A DNA stretch of 64,000 nt from an uncultured Nitrospina sp. Lineage in GTDB: Bacteria > Nitrospinota > Nitrospinia > Nitrospinales > VA-1. The notes under the pieces were generated by a model that saw nothing but the letters and a program-made list of their open reading frames with translations, searched no databases and was not told the DNA's origin. Shown here one piece after another: positions 59,948 through 64,000 of this stretch. The stretch spans positions 1 through 64,000 of the forward strand of contig CALAGQ010000124.1 in the NCBI GenBank assembly GCA_937891765.1, in the 5' to 3' direction. How positions within the stretch are numbered: the first letter of the stretch is position 1; every line of letters starts with the position of its first letter. Position numbers and translations under genes: made by a program.

Positions 59948-60498
59948 CAACTGACGGAGGTACCTTGTCCACCAAACAATGGTTTGTTATTCACACCTAT
60001 TCCGGCTTTGAGCGGAAGGTGAAATTAAGTATAGAAGAGCAGTTTGGGCGCTCCAGCTACAGCGAAAACTTTGGTGAGGTGGTTATCCCGACCGAAGAAG
60101 TGGTTGAGGTGCGTAAGGGAAAGAAAAAAGTTTCCTCAAGGAAGTTTTTCCCGGGATATATCCTGATCAATGTCGAGATGAATAAGGATATCTGGTACAT
60201 GATTAAAAATACTCCCAAGGTCACCGGTTTTCTGGGTGGGGGAGGCGAGGCTGTTCCTCTGGCAGAGGAAGAGGTCAAGTTGATCATGGATCAGATTAAG
60301 GGAGAATCTGCACGGCCCAAGCCGAAATTCTCTTTTGAGAAAGGCGAGAGCGTGAGGGTTATAGAGGGGCCGTTCCTGAACTTCAATGGAACTGTCGAGG
60401 ATGTCAACCATGACAAGGGTAAGGTTAGGGTCATGGTTTCGATTTTTGGGCGCGCCACTCCGGTGGAATTGGAATTTCCCCAGATCGAACGGGTGTGA
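59944..60498 (+). CDS. nusG: Transcription termination/antitermination protein NusG
   Basis: 184 residues. NGN domain ([20 protein letters not shown] to about 125) followed by the KOW domain ([20 protein letters not shown]). [12 protein letters not shown] is the RNAP-binding strand. Binds RNA polymerase and links it to ribosomes or Rho. Coupled to secE; rplK follows after 137 bases that include an R1 repeat. Confidence 0.97.
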   Translation: MTTDGGTLSTKQWFVIHTYSGFERKVKLSIEEQFGRSSYSENFGEVVIPTEEVVEVRKGKKKVSSRKFFPGYILINVEMNKDIWYMIKNTPKVTGFLGGGGEAVPLAEEEVKLIMDQIKGESARPKPKFSFEKGESVRVIEGPFLNFNGTVEDVNHDKGKVRVMVSIFGRATPVELEFPQIERV

Positions 60499-60582
60499 CC
60501 CGAATAGGTTTAATCAGTAATCAGGGCGAGGAGCCTCGCGATGTCTTTAGGTTGCGGGCAAACGGATTCTCAGTCTTATGAG

Positions 60583-60612
60583 GCTATTGCTTGCTGGCTC
60601 CATGCCGAGTGG
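60583..60612. repeat. R1 dispersed repeat, copy 13 (partial), between nusG and rplK
   Basis: GCTATTGCTTGCTGGCTCCA then TGCCGAGTGG is the reverse complement of the R1 core (compare GCTAGGCGCGGGGCCAACTG and CAATAGC of copy 10, and CTCGGCGCAGGGCCAGCAAG of copy 8). It lies in the rplK leader, where L1 autoregulation sites or a promoter are expected. Confidence 0.6.
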
Positions 60613-60635
60613 GCGGATAAATAAGGGGTAAGATT

Positions 60636-61064
60636 GTGGCAACAAAAGAAGTGACAGGTCAGATCAAGCTGCAAATTCCTGCTGGGCAGGCCACGCCGTC
60701 ACCGCCAGTTGGGCCGGCGCTGGGTCAGCATGGTGTGAACATTATGGAATTTTGTAAATCCTTTAATGCTAAAACCCAGGGTCAGGAAGGCAGCATCATT
60801 CCTGTAATCATTGAGGTTTATAAGGATAAAAGCTTTTCTTTTATTACAAAATCTCCTCCGGCTTCGGCTTTATTGAAGCAGGCGGCGGGGATCGCAAAAG
60901 GTTCTTCGAACCCGAGTAAAGAGTTTGTGGGTAAGGTCACCGAGGAGCAGGTTCGGGAGATCGCAAAAGTTAAAATGGAAGACTTGAATGCTGAAGATAT
61001 TGAAGCCGCGATGCAGATCATCAGGGGTTCGGCAAAAAGCATGGGTCTGAAAGTTGAGAATTAA
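60636..61064 (+). CDS. rplK: 50S ribosomal protein L11
   Basis: 142 residues starting at a GTG (60636) with AGGGG before it. [20 protein letters not shown] is the conserved N-terminal sequence; the C-terminal domain binds 23S rRNA at the GTPase centre. The thiostrepton-binding prolines are present. First gene of the L11-L1 pair. Confidence 0.98.
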   Translation: MATKEVTGQIKLQIPAGQATPSPPVGPALGQHGVNIMEFCKSFNAKTQGQEGSIIPVIIEVYKDKSFSFITKSPPASALLKQAAGIAKGSSNPSKEFVGKVTEEQVREIAKVKMEDLNAEDIEAAMQIIRGSAKSMGLKVEN

Positions 61065-61088
61065 CCGCAAGTAGGCAGGTATAAAATT

Positions 61089-61778
61089 ATGGCAAAGCAT
61101 GGAAAAAGGCATAGGTCGGCTGCAGAAAATGTTGACCCTGATGCCAAGTATGAATTGAAGGAAGCATTGGGGCTGGCGATTGCTGTCAAATCCGAAAAAT
61201 TTGATGAGTCGCTGGATGTGGCTGTCCGGTTGAGCGTTGACCCCAGGAAGGCCGATCAGAATATCCGCGGTAGCGTTGTGTTGCCCAAGGGTACGGGGAA
61301 AACATTTCGCGTGGCGGTGTTCGCGAAAGGTGAAAAGGAGAAGGAGGCCAGGGATGCCGGCGCGGCAGTGGTTGGCGGCGATGATCTGGTCGAGAAGATT
61401 CAGGGGGGGTGGATGGAGTTTGACCGTGTGGTAGCTACTCCCGATATGATGGGTCAAGTGGGAAAACTGGGGAAAGTTCTGGGTCCCCGAGGGTTGATGC
61501 CTAATCCCAAGACGGGCACGGTGACCTTTGATGTCAGGCAGGCCATTGAGTCTATTCAGGCTGGTAAGGTGGACTACCGTGTTGACAAGAGCGGCATCGT
61601 TCATGCTTCTTTAGGCAAGGCTAGTTTTTCGGTGGAAGCTTTGGAGGAAAATTTTCATACCCTGATAGCAGCTCTCGTGAAGGCCAAGCCGGCTTCAAGC
61701 AAGGGGCACTATGTTAGGGGGATTTCAGTGTCAACGACTATGGGTGTTGGGGTTAGGGTAGCTTACACGCCCAATTGA
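61089..61778 (+). CDS. rplA: 50S ribosomal protein L1
   Basis: 229 residues, full length. [42 protein letters not shown] and the C-terminal THTSMGVGV-type strand ([11 protein letters not shown]) are diagnostic. L1 forms the mobile stalk at the E site and represses its own operon by binding mRNA; the target site was not located here. Confidence 0.98.
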   Translation: MAKHGKRHRSAAENVDPDAKYELKEALGLAIAVKSEKFDESLDVAVRLSVDPRKADQNIRGSVVLPKGTGKTFRVAVFAKGEKEKEARDAGAAVVGGDDLVEKIQGGWMEFDRVVATPDMMGQVGKLGKVLGPRGLMPNPKTGTVTFDVRQAIESIQAGKVDYRVDKSGIVHASLGKASFSVEALEENFHTLIAALVKAKPASSKGHYVRGISVSTTMGVGVRVAYTPN

Positions 61779-61824
61779 TTGAAAAATTTTCGTCCCTTTG
61801 GGGCGGATGAGAGGGGTGGCTAAC

Positions 61825-62352
61825 GTGCCAAACGCAGAAAAAATAAAGAAAGTTGAAGAGTTAAACGGGATATTTCTGAAGGCCAAGTCAGCGGTTCTTG
61901 CGGACTATCAGGGAATTGAAGCTCCTGAGTTGACCTTGTTGCGCAGTCATATGCGCTCCCGGTCTGTGGACTTTCGTGTGGTTAAAAATACTCTGGCCCG
62001 GCAGGCTGCGAAGAATACTCCTTTTGAGTTATTGGATGAGGATCTGAAGGGTCCGATTTCTCTGGTGGTCAGTTTTGAGGATGTGGTTGCTCCTGCCAAG
62101 GCTCTGGCAGAGTTTGCAAAATCAGGGGCTCCGAAAAGTCCTAAAGTGATTTGTGGTGTGATTGAGGGGAAGAAGATTTCTCCTGCGGAAGTTAAGGCTC
62201 TTGCAGACTTGCCTTCCAAGGAAGTTCTTATCTCCCAGATGCTGGCAGTTTTCAATGGGCCTACGACAAATTTTGCTGGAGTTTTCAGCAGCTTGTTGAG
62301 GAAGTTGGTTGGAACGTTGGATGCTGTCCGCGAGAAAAAGGCGTCAGAATAA
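61825..62352 (+). CDS. rplJ: 50S ribosomal protein L10
   Basis: 175 residues from the GTG at 61825, which gives MPNAEKIKKVEELNGIFLKA, the family start, with GAGGGG eight bases upstream; nearer starts (ATG at 61807, GTG at 61816) are less well spaced. AKSAVLADYQGIEAPELTLL and VKNTLARQA are the 23S rRNA contact region. The C-terminal helix carries the L7/L12 dimers. Confidence 0.95.
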   Translation: MPNAEKIKKVEELNGIFLKAKSAVLADYQGIEAPELTLLRSHMRSRSVDFRVVKNTLARQAAKNTPFELLDEDLKGPISLVVSFEDVVAPAKALAEFAKSGAPKSPKVICGVIEGKKISPAEVKALADLPSKEVLISQMLAVFNGPTTNFAGVFSSLLRKLVGTLDAVREKKASE

Positions 62353-62354
62353 AC

Positions 62355-62371
62355 CGGCCTGTAGGAGGCCG
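62355..62371 (+). terminator. Hairpin between rplJ and rplL (possible attenuator)
   Basis: CGGCCT and AGGCCG form a 6-bp GC stem with loop GTAGG, followed by TTGTAAAAATATTTTTT. It could slow polymerase or protect RNA ends; the operon continues, so complete termination is unlikely. Confidence 0.4.
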
Positions 62372-62435
62372 TTGTAAAAATATTTTTTAATAAAAACACG
62401 GTTTGAGAGACCACAATTATTGAAAGGAGGGCGTA

Positions 62436-62813
62436 ATGGCCGTCACAAAGGAAGAGGTAGTTTCCTTCATAGATACTATGACAGTTTTGGAAATGTCTGA
62501 GTTCGTGAAAGAATTGGAAGAAAAGTATGGAGTAACTGCTGCAGCACCTGCGGCTGTAATGGTGGCACCTGCTGGAGGCGGAGAAGCTGCCGCTGAAGAG
62601 AAGACAGAGTTTGACGTGGTTCTGACTGTGGTAGGCGATAAGAAAATTCAGGTTATCAAGGAAGTTCGAACCATTACAGGTTTGGGTCTGAAAGATGCTA
62701 AGGATTTGGTAGAGGCCGCTCCTAAGCCAATTAAAGAAGGCGTGAAGAAAGAAGAAGCTGAAGAAATCAAAAAGAAAATTGAAGAAGCTGGTGGAACGGT
62801 GGAGGTTAAGTAA
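62436..62813 (+). CDS. rplL: 50S ribosomal protein L7/L12
   Basis: 125 residues. Dimerisation N-terminus ([20 protein letters not shown]), Ala/Gly-rich hinge (about 40-60) and the C-terminal factor-binding domain with [29 protein letters not shown] lies six bases before the ATG. Standard. Confidence 0.98.
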   Translation: MAVTKEEVVSFIDTMTVLEMSEFVKELEEKYGVTAAAPAAVMVAPAGGGEAAAEEKTEFDVVLTVVGDKKIQVIKEVRTITGLGLKDAKDLVEAAPKPIKEGVKKEEAEEIKKKIEEAGGTVEVK

Positions 62814-62868
62814 CGGAAAACTGGGATAGTAATTTTACCTACGCCTTAAAAGGCAAATTTTCCGTTAA
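62812..62868 (+). promoter_or_regulatory. 10-bp inverted repeat between rplL and rpoB
   Basis: TAACGGAAAA (62812-62821, overlapping the rplL stop codon) pairs exactly with TTTTCCGTTA (62859-62868), with a smaller hairpin GCCTT/AAGGC inside. In Escherichia coli this junction carries an attenuator and an RNase III site; a similar role fits. No T-run of terminator quality follows. Confidence 0.5.
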
Positions 62869-62894
62869 TCTTTCTTTTCGAAGGATGTAACCTT

Positions 62895-64000
62895 ATGTCG
62901 AAGAACCATTCCCAGAGAGCGCTTGGCAATTTCAGAAAAAGAAAAAACTTCGCTGGGATTCCTACGGTCATAGGTATTCCTAATCTGATCGAGATCCAGA
63001 AAAAATCATTCGAATATTTCCTGCAATGGGACGTTGCTCCCGCCGAACGTGGGTTGAGGGGGTTGGAAGAGGTTTTTAGTGATGTCTTTCCAATTTCTGA
63101 CCTGAACATCAATGCTCGCATCGAGTATGTCGGCTTTGAAGTCGGCATCTGGGAATGCGGTTGCGGCGAGTTCAAGGAGCTCGGCGGCCCTGCTGTCGTG
63201 TGTTCTACCTGTAAGCAGGAAGTCACCTATAAGGAAAAGCATAAGCTTAGCGAATGCAGGCAGAAAGGCCTCACCTATTCGGACCCAATAAAAATCATGG
63301 TTCGGCTGGTTCTTTTTGATCGGGAAGTGGTTGATTTCGGCCCCAAAACCTTAAAGTATCTGCAGGATAAGATTATTGTCGAAGAGGTCAAGCGTCCTTC
63401 GACCACGAAGACCTTGGTCTCCGCAAAAACACCAGTCACCGATGATATCCTGAAGCTTTTGATGGCCGAAAAGGTTTCTCAGGTCACCGTTAACTCTGTC
63501 CGGGAAGTCAAGGAGCAGAAAATATTCCTCGGTGAAATGCCGATGATGGGTCCAACCGGAACGTTTATGATAAACGGGGTCGAGCGGGTCATTGTCAGCC
63601 AGATGCATCGATCTCCTGGTGCGTTTTTCTCGCATGATAAAGGCAAGTCCCACGTCAGCGGCAAGATTCTCTACTCGGCAAGGATCATTCCTGACCGGGG
63701 TTCCTGGGTGGACTTCGAGTTCGACATTAAAGATATTCTGCATGTCAAGATTGACCGCCGCCGCAAATTGCCGGCGACCATCCTGCTTCAGGCATTTGGC
63801 ATGGACAATAAGACCATTCTGGAAACTTATTATCCGATCGAAAAAGTCACCATTGGTAAAGATTCTCGATGCTTCATGGGTAGTAAGAACCTGATGGTCG
63901 GGTTCAAGGTTAAAGAGGATGTGATCGACCCCAAAACCGACGATGTTTTGCTTAAGTCGGGTAAGAAGGTCACCGTGGCTGTCACCAAGAAGCTGGGTAA
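62895..64000 (+). CDS. rpoB: RNA polymerase beta subunit, N-terminal part (cut by the window end)
   Basis: First 368 codons of rpoB. It starts at the ATG at 62895 with GAAGGA about eight bases before. Recognised segments: the beta1 start (IPNLIEIQKKSFEYFLQ), the fork-side EMPMMGPTGTFMINGVERVI and the catalytic-channel segment VSQMHRSPGAFFSHDKGKSH. Compared with Escherichia coli there are two inserts: residues about 85-114 hold a Cys4 cluster (Cys88, Cys90, Cys103, Cys106: CGC...CSTC), probably zinc-binding, and residues about 148-210 hold a second extra domain. The C-terminus is outside the window. Confidence 0.96.
   Translation, partial: MSKNHSQRALGNFRKRKNFAGIPTVIGIPNLIEIQKKSFEYFLQWDVAPAERGLRGLEEVFSDVFPISDLNINARIEYVGFEVGIWECGCGEFKELGGPAVVCSTCKQEVTYKEKHKLSECRQKGLTYSDPIKIMVRLVLFDREVVDFGPKTLKYLQDKIIVEEVKRPSTTKTLVSAKTPVTDDILKLLMAEKVSQVTVNSVREVKEQKIFLGEMPMMGPTGTFMINGVERVIVSQMHRSPGAFFSHDKGKSHVSGKILYSARIIPDRGSWVDFEFDIKDILHVKIDRRRKLPATILLQAFGMDNKTILETYYPIEKVTIGKDSRCFMGSKNLMVGFKVKEDVIDPKTDDVLLKSGKKVTVAVTKKLG

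Noticed and set aside
60541..60624. 27-codon frame with a good ribosome binding site in the rplK leader
   Set aside because: More than a third of it is R1 repeat; no sign of selection on the peptide.
60870..61604. 244-codon minus-strand frame across rplK and rplA
   Set aside because: Antisense to two certain ribosomal protein genes; no motif of its own.

Overview
The window is a chromosomal segment of a Gram-negative (diderm, LPS-bearing) bacterium with roughly even base composition. The outer-envelope genes show this: msbA-like exporter, nagZ, lptE, lpxK, two waaA-type Kdo transferases, the pilMNOPQ pilus assembly operon with its secretin, and several lipoproteins or periplasmic proteins. 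The ribosomal/RNA polymerase block at the right end (tRNA genes, rpmG, secE, nusG, rplKAJL, rpoB) is the standard bacterial order. The order pilMNOPQ-aroB is proteobacterial in style, but the proteins look divergent. A Nitrospinota or deltaproteobacteria-grade lineage is my guess; the sequence alone does not settle it. No phage, insertion sequence, CRISPR array or antiviral locus was recognised.

Layout. 1-7.2 kb: lipid A exporter, a CI-like regulator, a membrane glycosyltransferase, nagZ, a ketoacyl synthase and a small unknown protein. 7.2-10.7 kb: repeat-rich DNA, an unknown 481-residue protein and miaB. 10.9-18.7 kb: a small regulator, then pilMNOPQ behind a sigma-54-type promoter, then aroB. 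18.7-24.9 kb: two DUF4124 proteins, an aldehyde dehydrogenase, an MBL hydrolase, a degenerate ADP-ribosylglycohydrolase-fold protein and a periplasmic protein. 25.1-27.7 kb (minus strand): nadD-rsfS-dksA-like-lapAB fusion. 28-31.9 kb: major pilin behind a second sigma-54-type promoter, a YfhO-like membrane protein and a cobalamin-binding protein. 32-42 kb: nadB, ftsK, a DUF4124-aspartic protease, an SGNH-like protein, an acyltransferase, gamma carbonic anhydrase, MTA phosphorylase, rhodanese, a TPR protein and rlmM. 42.7-45.3 kb: a phosphorelay cluster whose kinase is frameshifted. 45.4-49.7 kb: rpsT facing holA-lptE-leuS. 49.9-58.6 kb: sodium/solute symporter, a decayed kinase, the waaA pair divergent from lpxK, an isoprenylcysteine-methyltransferase-like protein, an amidohydrolase and a lipoprotein. 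58.8-64 kb: tRNA and ribosomal/RNAP genes; rpoB runs off the window.

The most unusual thing is not a gene. A family of short dispersed palindromic repeats (called R1 here; about thirteen copies) sits at gene ends across the window. It carries CTAG or CTCTAAG at its edges, repeatedly supplies the stop codon of the flanking gene, sits between four convergent gene pairs, and has become the C-terminal coding sequence of several unrelated proteins (acyltransferase, LpxK, amidohydrolase, TPR protein, RlmM). A second family (R2, related in pattern to the 'GTCATTGCGAGGAGC' type) and G/C-rich hairpin repeats also occur, one of them forming the C-terminus of MiaB. Two sensor kinases are decaying by small frameshifts, one through a run of ten G. 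The pilus genes appear co-regulated by sigma-54.
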